A DNA stretch of 64,000 nt from contig NC_087067.1 in assembly GCF_963678635.1 (NCBI RefSeq), forward strand, positions 47,540,001 to 47,604,000. The letters are read 5' to 3'. The first letter of the stretch is position 1; each line of letters starts with the position of its first letter. Both the position numbers and the translations under genes were made by a program. The notes below the pieces were generated by a model. That model worked only from the letters and a program-made list of their open reading frames with translations, was not told the DNA's origin and ran no database searches. The DNA comes from Symsagittifera roscoffensis (taxonomy: Eukaryota > Xenacoelomorpha > Acoela > Convolutidae). This document shows, piece after piece, positions 25,501 to 33,285 of this stretch.

Positions 25501-25823
25501 AAATTGTATTTGGGTTTTTTCAGCGCCTTTTGGGAATAAACAATTTTTTTTTAAATATGTTTTTCTTTTCTCAGTCAATTTTCTACCAAGTGTTGTCAAA
25601 TTTGCATTTTTTTCTATGACTGTCAAATATTTCCAAGCTCCAGTTTTTTGTACGGATCTTTGTATCGTATCATATATCGCAGAAAAAAAACGACACTAAT
25701 TTGGAAAAAAACTGATATCCTTGTTGAAACTACTTCTATATTTCAGGCAATCGTAGATGCTGACTATCCAGGATGGGAAGCAAGCAGCAGCTTTAGCATA
25801 AACACATATTGGCCTAATCCCGA
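4430..25823 (+). CDS. Multi-exon gene: signal peptide, PAN/apple-like module and five FN3 modules (3' incomplete)
   Basis: Eleven exons chain with consistent phases: 4430-4554, 4634-4839, 5526-5710, 6005-6156, 6436-6695, 7020-7150, 14563-14716, 15293-15485, 18636-18817, 22110-22279 and 25747-25823. They total 1835 nt (611 codons plus 2 nt). The product starts with a hydrophobic leader, then a cysteine module of PAN/apple type (C-x3-C-x5-C-x-SFNYN...C), then five FN3 modules marked by W-containing B strands and YxFxV/YNVEL/YTINI/YYDFM/YQFFAIV F strands. Such proteins are extracellular adhesion or receptor ectodomains, for example the ectodomains of receptor tyrosine phosphatases. No membrane segment or kinase/phosphatase domain is reached, so the class is open. 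The start is chosen because a good acceptor lies at 4320, an in-frame TGA precedes at 4406, and the ATG opens a signal-peptide-like segment. Ten introns have GT donors or, in one case, a GC donor. Intron lengths run from 79 bp to over 7 kb, the long ones being transposon-filled. Confidence 0.8.
4634..4839 (+). CDS. Exon 2: PAN/apple-like cysteine module
   Basis: Acceptor TTTTTTTAG at 4633, donor GTAACG at 4840; enters in phase 2 and leaves in phase 1. The translation contains NFCGSLCVFDPSCKSFNYNV followed by a further Cys (KQCQLL). This is the C-x3-C-x5-C-x-SFxYN-C-xL signature of PAN/apple domains, which bind carbohydrate or protein ligands in secreted and receptor proteins. The assignment rests on this pattern alone. 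Confidence 0.75.
5526..5710 (+). CDS. Exon 3: first half of FN3 module 1
   Basis: Acceptor TGCCTTTCAG at 5525, donor GTTAGT at 5711; phase 1 in, phase 0 out. It contains VESFTTNELVVGWREPSD, a typical FN3 A-B strand with the core Trp, preceded by a cysteine-containing linker. The next exon supplies strands C to G. Confidence 0.8.
6005..6156 (+). CDS. Exon 4: second half of FN3 module 1
   Basis: Acceptor TTTCTAG at 6004, donor GTAAAC at 6157; phase 0 in, phase 2 out. It encodes DKYTIEINNT (C strand) and DLIPGMKYNVELK, the L-x-PGxxY-x-V E-F turn that defines FN3 modules. Confidence 0.85.
6436..6695 (+). CDS. Exon 5: end of FN3 module 1 and first part of module 2
   Basis: Acceptor TTTTTTCAG at 6435, donor GTAGTC at 6696; phase 2 in, phase 1 out. 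After the G strand of module 1 it has PERPVLGGLD...FYLNWTLEGAADTFQIW (FN3 A-B-C strands) and a two-cysteine C-D insert. The last residues, YITELVAGK, lead into the E-F turn completed by exon 6. Confidence 0.85.
7020..7150 (+). CDS. Exon 6: end of FN3 module 2, start of module 3
   Basis: Acceptor CCAATTTTCAG at 7019, donor GTGAGT at 7151; phase 1 in, phase 0 out. EYTIFVKSVSHGKES is the F-G hairpin of module 2. The exon ends in NTPKQFT, the proline-containing linker into module 3. The following intron is 7.4 kb and transposon-filled. Confidence 0.8.
7376..9511 (-). mobile_element. Decayed LINE (non-LTR retrotransposon) reverse-transcriptase relic
   Basis: Read on the minus strand, the pieces occur in LINE order. 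At 9511-9185 is a basic KTYRNNVVKRAREKK...RSFDDRLIKNK segment typical of the linker before the RT. At 8661-8350 is FLFLLYVTDMRSASS followed by LILFTYEITLI, which matches the RT palm region (GPLLFLLYVNDM / FADDT) with the catalytic Asp pair lost. At 8184-7900 is LEKIFAMQKRILKTIRIKRK, the C-terminal LQKRALRII-type region. Stops and frameshifts break it throughout. It resembles CR1/jockey-type elements; the clade cannot be settled by eye. Confidence 0.6.
10100..13700 (+). mobile_element. Decayed Ty3/gypsy pol, older and distinct from the 20-kb element
   Basis: Fragments of one pol follow in order. RT active-site region: CMNDILIVSAGN at 10565-10600 (Tyr and first Asp lost from YxDD). RNase H: VIWTQECATAFD near 10885-10920 and NEFELLAVVWTTEHYRNYIF near 11009-11068, then a frame-shifted DHKALL. 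Integrase zinc finger: IHRNLAATAKFCKPCLEAG in the frame 12153-12401. Integrase core: NLLVAVDVFSHW near 12464-12500 and TGMIERIFGSLCNYVMTYF near 12655-12715. Many stops and frame changes; no LTRs recognised. A Ser/Thr/Pro-rich open frame at 13461-13694 may be its 3' coding end. Confidence 0.75.
14563..14716 (+). CDS. Exon 7: middle of FN3 module 3, followed by a GC donor
   Basis: Acceptor CTTCATTGCAG at 14562; phase 0 in, phase 1 out. It encodes IYHNTASGVGWQHEVFIDS and a D-E segment ending GNLMLQ. No GT donor exists before the in-frame TAA shortly after. The sequence CAAG|GCAAGA at 14717 fits the known GC-AG donor class and restores the phase required by exon 8. Confidence 0.75.
15293..15485 (+). 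CDS. Exon 8: end of FN3 module 3, first half of module 4
   Basis: Acceptor TGTGTGTGATAG at 15292; donor GTTAGT at 15486; phase 1 in, phase 2 out. GVFYTINITAYSQGETP is the F-G hairpin of module 3. ITYPEKPIP is the intermodule linker, and SVTIKWTAAGFFHGFELGV the B-C strands of module 4. Confidence 0.85.
15486..18635 (+). other. Intron 8, repeat-rich
   Basis: Contains copies of a GCTTATCATACAATTT-type repeat around 15590-15680 and a fold-back element with long C-rich and G-rich arms and TATAATC arrays (about 16900-17990). No gene was recognised in 15690-16890 or 18000-18635. Confidence 0.6.
16900..17990. repeat. Fold-back element: TATAATCGATTATA clusters flanking C-rich and G-rich inverted arms
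   Basis: The left cluster (about 16960-17135) and right cluster (about 17770-17960) are made of degenerate TATAATCGATTATA units. Between them a C-rich half (17195-17400: repeated CCCC plus GTTTAC/TTTACC motifs) is followed by a G-rich half (17450-17600: GGAGG plus GGTAAACTG motifs), i.e. the same motif inverted. A shorter relative occurs at 21700-21970, sharing AATTTAGACCAxGAAATCGA and the C-rich tail. Confidence 0.5.
18636..18817 (+). CDS. Exon 9: second half of FN3 module 4, linker into module 5
   Basis: Acceptor TTCGTTTTAG at 18635, donor GTCTGA at 18818; phase 2 in, phase 1 out. It encodes a two-cysteine loop (QACFDCSLAS), then TIDNLQPGEYYDFMLTAHV, a canonical FN3 E-F turn and F strand. 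It ends TYPEAPTG, the proline linker into the next module. Confidence 0.85.
19145..19525. mobile_element. MITE-like element related to the one at 3431-3682
   Basis: Starts near CCAGTGGCTTGCACAGATG with a poly-G run and GGCGGAGGG, and ends near GGTCGCATCCCCATCGCCAT; the ends are weak inverted repeats. It shares with 3431-3682 a CACTC(C)xGAAA...GACCCTGTTTT block and a GTCAGCCAxAA block. Boundaries are approximate and no target duplication was established. Confidence 0.4.
19796..20164 (-). pseudogene. BEL/Pao-type retrotransposon gag N-terminal fragment
   Basis: A 122-aa frame beginning MKRLERLLSQIDKTI, acidic and coiled-coil-like, ending SSNQISLIEFSGN. The final motif matches the LPKIELPxFSGD sequence that opens the capsid region of BEL/Pao Gag proteins, after the usual N-terminal helical segment. 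The frame stops there, so it is a truncated remnant. Two similar 85-bp stretches flank the area (19552-19640 and 20941-21025) and could be LTR remains. The family call rests on the ISLIEFSGN motif and overall layout. Confidence 0.45.
20864..20899. repeat. Near-perfect palindrome
   Basis: GGCATATATATATGTTG and CAACATATATATGCC face each other across a 4-nt loop (CGTG), differing by one AT unit. No neighbouring promoter or terminator role can be shown. Confidence 0.6.
20905..20942 (+). repeat. Partial duplicate of host exon 10
   Basis: TTGACTGAAGGGGGTTCCAG and the following AATCAGGGTCATCGA match positions 22152-22189 inside exon 10 with one visible mismatch. The copy is in the same orientation, lies in the preceding intron and stops abruptly on both sides. 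Confidence 0.75.
21165..21270 (+). repeat. Short tandem repeat of about 26 bp
   Basis: Three to four degenerate units of the form GTCTGGAATTGCCAAAGTTTGGCC. Beyond it, up to about 21600, the motif CGGTCGAA recurs. No coding meaning seen. Confidence 0.5.
22110..22279 (+). CDS. Exon 10: FN3 module 5, strands B to F
   Basis: Acceptor TTGTGTTTTCAG at 22109, donor GTAAGT at 22280; phase 1 in, phase 0 out. It encodes VRILTEGGSRIRVIDGNN and TVRIKGLAPETHYQFF, the L-x-PxTxYxF turn of FN3. The B-strand Trp is not seen, so this module is divergent. A 38-bp part is duplicated upstream at 20905. Confidence 0.85.
22582..23553. mobile_element. TIR element built of TATAATCGATTATAAT arrays
   Basis: The left end begins CCCGCATCCAGTTTCAAGCG and runs into TTAATAATCGATTATA; the right end is the inverse of CCCGCATCCAAGTTTAGGCG. 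TIRs are about 36 bp with few mismatches. The interior carries two blocks (about 22610-22880 and 23320-23530) of tandem and near-tandem TATAATCGATTATAAT units, themselves palindromic. No ORF, so non-autonomous if transposable. The 1908-2370 element has the same plan with related ends (CCCGCACTCA). Confidence 0.7.
24063..25158. mobile_element. Repeat element with CCCGGGTTGRC inverted ends and GCTTATCATAC units
   Basis: Left end CCCGGGTTGGC, right end GTCAACCCGGG. Near each end and within are several copies of ATGCTTATCATACAATTTC, with the sense reversed at the right end (GTATGAAAGATTATGATAAGC). At least four units lie between 25000 and 25145. Truncated relatives with the same GTCAACCCGGG-type terminus occur at 1090-1185, 26500-26720 and 28195-28305. 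Non-coding. Confidence 0.5.
25747..25823 (+). CDS. Exon 11: end of FN3 module 5
   Basis: Acceptor ATATTTCAG at 25746, donor GTAAGA at 25824; phase 0 in, phase 2 out. AIVDADYPGWEASSSFSINT is the F-G hairpin, joining YQFF from exon 10; the exon ends YWPNPE. The reading frame is open, so the gene continues beyond. Confidence 0.75.
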
Positions 25824-27990
25824 GTAAGACTTTAAAACTATTTTAAAGAATTTAATTATCAAAACTTATACTTTTTAGTGTTCATAAAAGAAACATTCCC
25901 GTGGTAAACAACCTGCAACTAAAAAAGTTTCAAAATTAAGCAGTAAGGTGTGCATGTACTGTGCTCAGATGTAGTTGGCTGAAAACTATTTTTTTATTAC
26001 AAGCGTGTGAATTATCTCCTCCTTTTTGAACGAGATAGTTCACTTGGTCTGAATGATTTACAAAATGAAAAATTATGCTAAGTTTGAAAAATAATTAATC
26101 ATAAAAGCAGTAAATAAAGATCAGTACAGAAAGTTTTTCTAGTGTACAATTTATTGCTGAAATGAATGAAATGAAGGAGAGCAATAAAAAGTCCTTCAGC
26201 TTTTGCAGCTGGAACAAATTTGAAATTATAATTAAATCTGATAATTAAAAAAAAAATGTTGACCAACAAAAAATCGTCAACAATATTTTTTCAATTATCA
26301 GATTTAGCTATAAATTCAAACTTGTTACATCTTCTTAACTAAACAAACTAGAGTTTTACTTCAAGTGTAAATTTTCAAATACAATTTTTCCTAAATTTAG
26401 AGATTCTTTCCACTAAACCTGTTGGTTTTCTCAGAAGAAAAAATCTTTGGTTTTTGTGTTGGGAACAAAACTCAAAAACTTAACGAGAAACTCAAAAAAC
26501 TGGTTGATTATTACATAAGGAGAAAACGCTAGTCACTAAATTTCATAGAACCAAAAATTTAGTCACAAAATTTTTCAGCTGCAAACAAATGGTAGTCACA
26601 CAATATCCCTTTGAGAAAAAAATGCTAGTCGTAGAGTTATCAGAAAATTTTCTGAACGTCTAAAATGCTAGTTTCAAAGTGTGAAAAGGTATGGCTAGCG
26701 CTTTTTGTCAACCTGAGATCTATTAACAGACCAAAATTTTAGAGTCCTGATTCATATTAACCGGGTAAAACGCATCAAGCTTGATAATCAAAACGCGTTT
26801 TTCTCAAACTGGATTAACTTTACGTGAAAAACAAGCATGTCAAAACTTGCTTAGAATTATAACCAATTATAATGCAATTTGTTTTGCAAGACGGATCAAC
26901 TTTGGTTTTTTTAGAAAATCAGAAATTATGCGAAACGATTACTGAAAAACTACCAAGTTAAACACTGAAAAAATTATATCAAAATGAGCCTCTTTCTTAG
27001 CGTAACATAGTTTAGGAAAAGTTTTGATCTCCAAAAATTTTGCGCAAAACGTTTAAAATTTCTTTTTAAAACGAGATGCAAGTTACTTTTAGTGAAAGCA
27101 ACATTTTTTGCCTATCAAATGAAACATAATTAGTTTTTACAAAAAATTGGAGAATACACTCTTCTTTAAGTTTTTTGAGCTACGTAAGAGACTAACTTTG
27201 ATATAATTTTGTCAGTAATTGATTAAATATATTTTGCATTATTGTTTGTAGTTTTTGGCACCGTAGTTTTTGGGCAATGTTTTGTAGTCTCAGCGTAGTT
27301 TTTGTTAGCTTCGACTGACTAAGAAGGGTCGAAAAAGCTCCGTTTCTAGGGTATTATTTTGGGCCCGAGTATTGCTAAACAAATTACTTTTTTTTCGTTC
27401 TGCTTAACTTTTAAGCAAGTTTTGTCTTCATTGCTTCATTTTTGTTCTGGCTTTTGAAGAAAACGGAATATTTATGCTCGTTGTGGTTTTTTTATTCAGT
27501 CAACTTTCGCCGAGAGTTTGGGTTGGGGTGGTGTGTAAATTTGTTCTTAGCTGGAATTCTCAGCCAATCAAAATCGAGCACTTTTCATGCGGCGCTTAGC
27601 ATATTTAGTCTGAAGTAATTTCTGGGTGGAAGATCTTAACTTGATCTCAATCGTCTTCTCCATAACCATTGTAGCTAGCTAAAATTTGTTTCAGAGTCTG
27701 TCTTACCATCTCAACTACAGACAACTACTATGGCGAATATGAATTGTGAGTAGCTCATGCTTTAAATTTTCGGCTACAATTTAACAACTGGAGCTAGCTG
27801 TATCAGGTTTGGTCCAGATATGGACATGTCTGAGTCTTGCCTTGGGCAGGTCTGGATTATTGATCGATTTCATATCAGAGCATCAGAGCTGAATCAAGTC
27901 TGCCCATAAGTAATTGAAGCATGCATCATACCTGCAATTATTATTACTATTGATTATTATTAATTATTATGATTAAAAACTATTCCTGAG

Positions 27991-28582
27991 TCGAGATTTT
28001 TCACCTAATTTGAAGCAAGATTTGAGCGGTTTGAGCGGTTTTTTTAGACAATTACGCTCAAAATCTTGCTTTAAAATGAGCGGTTTGAATTGTAGGATAA
28101 CCATTTTTTTACAAATTAAATAAACGTAGTTAATTTTTATTACGAGACCGTTTTATTTGGTTCAAATAGCCGGAGAAACTATATTCAACCTTTTTTCAAT
28201 AGTTTTTTGAAATTGTATGAAAATTGTATGATTAGCATTTTTCCATACATTTGATGTAGGAAATTGTAGGATAAGCATTTTCGGTTTATGGAGGTCAACC
28301 CGGGTAGTATTTCAACTGCATCTTAGCGTCACATTACCTTTTCAGGCCTTTTTGTTGGTTTTAATCGGTTTTCTTTATAAGAGCGCTCAAAAACCGCTCA
28401 AATCTTGCTTGAAAAAACGTTCAAAAATCACCGCAAGAGTCACAGCGGTTTTTTAGCGGTTTTTTAAGCAAGATTTGAGCGGTTTTTCCAAAAAACCGCC
28501 CAAACCGCTCAAACCGCTCAAATCTTGCTGGAAAACCGCTCAAACCGCCCATATCTTGAGCGGTTTTTGAGAGGGATCTCGA
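27991..28582. repeat. GAGCGGTTT / AAACCGCTC inverted repeat element
   Basis: Begins TCGAGAT and ends ATCTCGA. The sequence GCAAGATTTGAGCGGTTT occurs many times in both orientations in 28015-28095 and 28370-28570, able to form several hairpins. The middle (about 28195-28305) is a GCTTATCAT-type repeat fragment that may be a nested insertion. Confidence 0.5.
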
Positions 28583-29049
28583 CCCGGGAATTAATTATTA
28601 TAATACCCGCATAAGATCTGAAGTGGTTGAGAATTTAAAATGATCAGATCTGATTTTTATATTTTTGTTGGGTGCGGGACTTCAAAACCCAACAAACCAG
28701 CATGTTATGAATTTGAGATTTTTCTTCTGTTTCTGTCCAAATCAGTTGTTTGAAAACTCTGGGCTCGTTTTGTTAACACTGGAACTGTTCTCTAGGTTGA
28801 CTCATCCAGGGGCCGTGAATTGACCAGAGAATTTTTGAGTACGGAATGATCCCTTTAAGGCTAAATTTTTATGAGAAGATTTTGACTGCTATTTGACACT
28901 TACCAATAGAAGGTTACTTGAAATTTAAAATCAAAAAAGCTTGGTTCAGTTTTGCGAATGGAACCAAGTCGAGCGTGCAAATCCTGACTTATAACAATAA
29001 GAATAAGTCCGCGACTTGTGAGTATCGCAGGATGCAACACAAATGTCAA

Positions 29050-29430
29050 AACCCTGAACATAAAGTCGCAAAAGTCTGAACAAAACATCTCGAACTGCGT
29101 CAAAAAAATCGATTTGTCACAGTTCGGCCGCCGGACACCGAGATTTAGTCATAAAGCTCTGAACATAAAGTCGCAAAAGCTCGCTCATTAAGTTATAACA
29201 AGGCAAAATTGGCTCAATTTTAAAAAGGTGGGTCGACACTGCACGTCATCTCAAACAAAAAAGACTTGGTGAGGTAAAAAGCAAACGTGAGAAAATTTTA
29301 AAAGCGCAAAAGTATGAAGAATGAGGCTCGCATTTTGCGAACTGTGTCAAAAACTTCCGAATCTATCACAATTTGGCTGCAAAAATCTGAACACACCGAT
29401 TTGGTTGCAAAGCTACGAACATAAAGTCGC
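29050..29430. repeat. Dispersed short repeat, AACATAAAGTCGCA units
   Basis: GAACATAAAGTCGCA recurs at about 29058, 29162 and 29418, each near TTTGGCxGC or GCGAACTGxGTC motifs. A related unit lies near 51430-51470 (GAAGATAAAGTTGCAGAAGC). Likely an eroded minisatellite or transposon piece. Confidence 0.35.
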
Positions 29431-29627
29431 ATTACCTTGTAATCCTGTGATGTACGGCAAAAATGTGATGCATCCGGAATTTATTGATACACTCTGCGAT
29501 GTTTTTTTTAACTAATTTCACAATTTCGAAACTTTGTTTTCGGAGTTTTGGGACCAAAATTATGTATTTGCAGCTACTTTCATGACTTAAAATCCACTTT
29601 GCCATATAGATTTCGGTTTGTACACTG

Positions 29628-30025
29628 TGGAACCAGATCTAAACTATATTTTATTATTGGTTATAAATTAGATATTTTAACACCATAAAATACTTAATAT
29701 TAACCAATCATGATCCATCTAACTAACAACCCACTTATTTGTAAGTGCTGAAATTACTTGTAATTTCAGCACCAGAGAGATTTGAATTTAACTTAGAAAT
29801 TAGTTACCTCTCCAAGAGAACTTCAGCAGTTGCAAAAAGCCAGTATACTCTAGATCTATTGAGCATAGCAGAGACTATTTAAACACCCTGAGACTAGTAG
29901 ATATAAGAGTAAGGTTAGGATCGGTATTAGACTAAGAACTTGCACGAATCTATCCGGCCGAAAATAAGATAGCGTGACGAGCAGACGGTGTACTCTATCC
30001 GAAGTTACACCTCGAATTTAACTCA
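29628..30025 (+). repeat. 5' LTR of the 20-kb retrotransposon
   Basis: Starts TGGAACCAGATCTAAAC and ends TTTAACTCA. It contains an inverted pair TAAGTGCTGAAATTAC / GTAATTTCAGCAC around 29740-29772 that folds into a hairpin. It lacks about 12 bp (ACTCTATGAGTT-like) present in the other two LTRs near its end. Promoter elements could not be assigned. Confidence 0.9.
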
Positions 30026-30027
30026 TC

Positions 30028-30045
30028 TGGTGCGACCATAAGTCT
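30028..30045 (+). promoter_or_regulatory. Primer-binding site of the retrotransposon
   Basis: Two bases after the LTR end comes TGGTGCGACCATAAGTCT, starting with the TGG that pairs with the CCA end of a tRNA. The tRNA was not identified. Confidence 0.65.
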
Positions 30046-30118
30046 CGAATAAGACTTTAAAAAACAAATTAGTTTAAAACTAACAAAATAGATTAGAATA
30101 GACAAAAACATTTTCGAA

Positions 30119-30424
30119 ATGTTACATGACAATAACTTAATTGAAATGTCTCTACGACTCAATAGATCAGAGCCGCTACTCCGTACAATACGAGAACTAC
30201 TCGGTATTGGAAGAAGATCTCGGACAAGAGACGATCTACGTCTACAAGGAAACTTACCTTTAACTTTCATGGTCGTACGGCAAAAGCCAACACAAACTTT
30301 TATATTTAAAAATTTACTAGCAATGAATTTAGATTTTCATTTGCAAACAAAAAATCTTGAAAGAAAGCTTTCAATGATTATTTCAAGCGCTAAAACAAAC
30401 TTACAATTGTACAATAACGATTGA
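30119..30424 (+). CDS. Possible small ORF in the retroelement leader
   Basis: A 101-aa open frame directly behind the primer-binding site, with an Arg-rich stretch (ELLGIGRRSRTRDDLRL) near residues 27-43. No family motif. It may be chance, since retroelement leaders are normally untranslated. The rest of the leader (30425-31346) shows nothing coding. Confidence 0.25.
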   Translation: MLHDNNLIEMSLRLNRSEPLLRTIRELLGIGRRSRTRDDLRLQGNLPLTFMVVRQKPTQTFIFKNLLAMNLDFHLQTKNLERKLSMIISSAKTNLQLYNND

Positions 30425-31346
30425 TAAAATCATCTCAAATTGTTTCCTCCAAAACGGCAGTAAGATTCAAAAAGATATCTGAATAATTTATTTTTTGAAA
30501 ATAAAAAAAAATTAGTTAACATGATCATAAATTATTAGTATATACAAATCATCCTGTCATCTCCCGCTTCATCACCTAAACATAACAGCAATCATAAAAC
30601 CACTAATATGATACAAAACTAAACTTTTCTATCAATTAAACTTAAATTATTTCTAAAGTCCTATCCTAATTTTTACCTTTATTTGACTTCAACTTATTCA
30701 ATCTTAAAGTAGATCAACAAGGCTTTCCTTGGATCTCCATTAAATATTTAAATTTACTCCATTTTATACCATTAAATTTATATCCTGATCATCAAGGCTT
30801 ATCCTTGGATCAAATAGAACAATTTTGTTCTCCCCACCCAATTAATAAAGTGTCTAACGACCTCAAACGTCGATTCACTAACAAACCCTTTCAAAGACCC
30901 AGGACTAATAGAAATTTTTCAAATCACTCTAACCATTCTAATTAAGTTAACCAGTGAAGAACTTGTTAACCAGTGAAGAGCCGGTTATTCATCCTTCACT
31001 TGATCCCCCCTTTTACCTGACACAGGCTAAATCTTAAATCTTAGTAAGTTTAAAATAGTACCTAACGAACTACTTGCGTTCTAAATATACCTGAGACTTG
31101 TGGATTGATTTACTATTCTCCAACCCTTGAATACAATCATTACCCCTAAGTAAGATTAAGTAAGTTAACACTTTAACTTAGAACAGCCACGAGAAAGTAA
31201 CAATCTTTCTCCGGAATCGATATATAGTTTTCTCTCCAACCCTGAATAAAAAGACCCAAGCTAGATTAACCAAAAATTCGTAAGGACTAACAGTCTAGGA
31301 TATTAAAATCACTAATAACAACCTTGCATCCTTCACCCTAAACCTT

Positions 31347-31703
31347 ATGTCACTGAACAATTTAAGAAATAAACAAACAATCGTTTTACACCATTGCGAA
31401 TTAAACAACATAACATACGATCTCGTAATCACACCGCACAAACAAACGATTGGATATATTCAAACAAAACGACAAACAAGAAAAAGAAAAATCATAAGTA
31501 AACAAAGACAAATTACACGGAAAAGATTTTCAAAGCGAAGAAACGCAGTCGCCGAATCGGAAGTTAGTAATTTAGATGCACTTTGCAAACTAAAAGACAC
31601 AATAAATAAAAACTACCCAGTTGACGATCAATCATGTTTTTCCGATTCAGAAGCCACATCACATTCATCAAAACAAGGAAAAAGAAGAATCAAAAATATA
31701 TAA
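31347..31703 (+). CDS. Basic Arg/Lys-rich accessory ORF upstream of gag (118 aa)
   Basis: A short protein with a strongly basic centre (about residues 40-70: KRQTRKRKIISKQRQITRKR) followed by an acidic/serine tail (SCFSDSEATSHSS). The composition is that of a nuclear-targeted, RNA- or DNA-binding protein. It lies between leader and gag, in a different frame from the next ORF, 86 bp before it. Ty3/gypsy elements do not normally carry such a gene; a Rev/Rex-like regulator is one idea but no homology is claimed. It could also be the N-terminal exon of a longer Gag. Confidence 0.5.
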   Translation: MSLNNLRNKQTIVLHHCELNNITYDLVITPHKQTIGYIQTKRQTRKRKIISKQRQITRKRFSKRRNAVAESEVSNLDALCKLKDTINKNYPVDDQSCFSDSEATSHSSKQGKRRIKNI

Positions 31704-31789
31704 AAAAAATAAACCAGTACGTTTATACAATTGGAATCAACCAATCAGACACATCGAACACTACGCACTAACAGTCATAAAACGAAAAA

Positions 31790-32494
31790 ATGAGTCAGAG
31801 TCCAAGTGACGAAACTCCAGACGAAAACTCTGTTTTCCCATTTGTCATCAATTCACTCACTGAAGATAGAGGACAAATACAATTTTGCAATAATCTAATC
31901 GCAAATTTATTCGAACAAGGAATTAGACCATGTAAAGCAGAATTCGCAGAAAAAAAAATCAAAAGACAAAATATCGATCATTATTTAAAAAGAATATGTA
32001 ACCTAAAACAACAATATGGAATATGCACCATAGAACTCAGCACAGCGAGTAAATTTCATTGTAAACATGTTATTCAAACAGACGACGTCGACATAGAATT
32101 TTCAAAAGTATTCGCAGATTACATTAAAAACATACAACACCAAAATTCACAGAGAGCAAATTCAATATTTCCGTACGATGTTTTTGCAATAATATATAAC
32201 TATTTATCCATACTAGAAAAGACAGAAACCGAAAGTACGTCACCAGTTCAAACATCAAGACACACGAATGTAAGAAATGAAATTGCCGCATTCTCAGCAT
32301 TTTTAAACACAATTCCTGAAAATTTTTCAAGCAATGAAATTTCACAAAAGGTTAAACACGACTTAGGAAAAACCTTAGCATGGTTCATAATTGACTATTT
32401 CACACACAATATTGACTTAATTGCGCAAGCAAGAAAAAATTTTAGACCTCATAGTACCAATGATGACACTGTCATTGCCGAACAATCAGATTAA
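31790..32494 (+). CDS. Uncharacterised 234-aa ORF upstream of gag
   Basis: An open frame starting MSQSPSDETPDENSVFPFVI, mixed alpha-helical in appearance, with a central RQNIDHYLKRICNLKQQYG segment and helices near residues 120-145 and 180-210. No zinc knuckle or capsid motif is recognised. It is intact in a copy otherwise full of frame damage. It may be an N-terminal (matrix-like) part of Gag separated by frameshift, or an independent accessory protein. Confidence 0.5.
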   Translation: MSQSPSDETPDENSVFPFVINSLTEDRGQIQFCNNLIANLFEQGIRPCKAEFAEKKIKRQNIDHYLKRICNLKQQYGICTIELSTASKFHCKHVIQTDDVDIEFSKVFADYIKNIQHQNSQRANSIFPYDVFAIIYNYLSILEKTETESTSPVQTSRHTNVRNEIAAFSAFLNTIPENFSSNEISQKVKHDLGKTLAWFIIDYFTHNIDLIAQARKNFRPHSTNDDTVIAEQSD

Positions 32495-32683
32495 AATTGG
32501 GACCCTGATTGGTCTCATCCCTTATTCCTTAACATCCCAATAGACATCTCAAGTCAAGCAATCAGTACAATTTCTATTCATAAAGACTATGTAAAATATT
32601 TCCACTTACAATCGATGCAACACCTTTAAACTATAATTCATTTTTGCCCGATAGAAGACAAAAAAATAGCTTAAATTCATTTC

Positions 32684-33285
32684 TTGTACAACAAGGAAAG
32701 CTTAAATGGAACCAGAAATCTTACACAACAGGATATTCAAATACCATCACATTTTATATATGAAGAAATAGTTCAATCAATTGTAACAACCACACAACAA
32801 AGTATTCCACCAATACATCCAAATCTTACAACGCCCAAACCAAAAAATCAAACATTACCACAAGTAAAATTACAATCCATGGTTAAACCCTCGGTTGCTC
32901 CAAACTTTTCACATATAGATTATCAAATATTTAGACCATTGACGAAATAAATACAAAAACAAAGAACATTCATCAGAAGTAATTTTGCAGAAAACAATTA
33001 TAACTATGTAAACAAATCACAAACATCTAAACCTCCTCGTACAAACCCGCAAAACCATTTAATTTCACAACGACAAAGTTTCCAACGACCAACATTAACA
33101 ATAACTCACGAACTCCAAAAGACCCGAGTGAAAGTTACCCATTTTTTCAACAGAATAAACACAGTAAACAGCATAATCAAAATAAACAAAATACACCTTA
33201 TTATACACCTAATTATTTTTCATCAGATGATGACGATTTTTATGACAAAATTTTCAAAACCGAAAACTCCACTCTTATCACATAA
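32684..33285 (+). pseudogene. Frame-broken Gag linker region
   Basis: An 88-aa frame (32684-32950, Pro/Gln/Thr-rich) and further Gln/Asn/Pro-rich reading in shifted frames join the 234-aa ORF to the capsid frame at 33286. The low-complexity character suits a linker. Stops at 32948 and just before 33286 break it. Confidence 0.4.

Larger units (their letters stand above)
22280..25746 (+). other. Intron 10, dominated by two TIR-type repeats
   Basis: Contains the TATAATCGATTATA TIR element (22582-23553) and the CCCGGGTTGRC-ended element (24063-25158). The remainder (22300-22580, 23560-24060, 25160-25746) shows no gene. Confidence 0.6.
25824..29627 (+). other. Non-coding region left of the giant retroelement
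   Basis: Probable start of intron 11. It contains GCTTATCATAC-family repeats (26500-26720, 28195-28305), the GAGCGGTTT repeat element (27991-28582) and a set of related units reading CTGAACATAAAGTCGCAAAA near 29050-29430. No coding region recognised. Confidence 0.55.

Noticed and set aside
29740-29772. LTR hairpin (TAAGTGCTGAAATTAC / GTAATTTCAGCAC) considered as a nested MITE.
   Set aside because: It is present at the same place in all three LTRs and so is part of the LTR, possibly a processing or polyadenylation structure.
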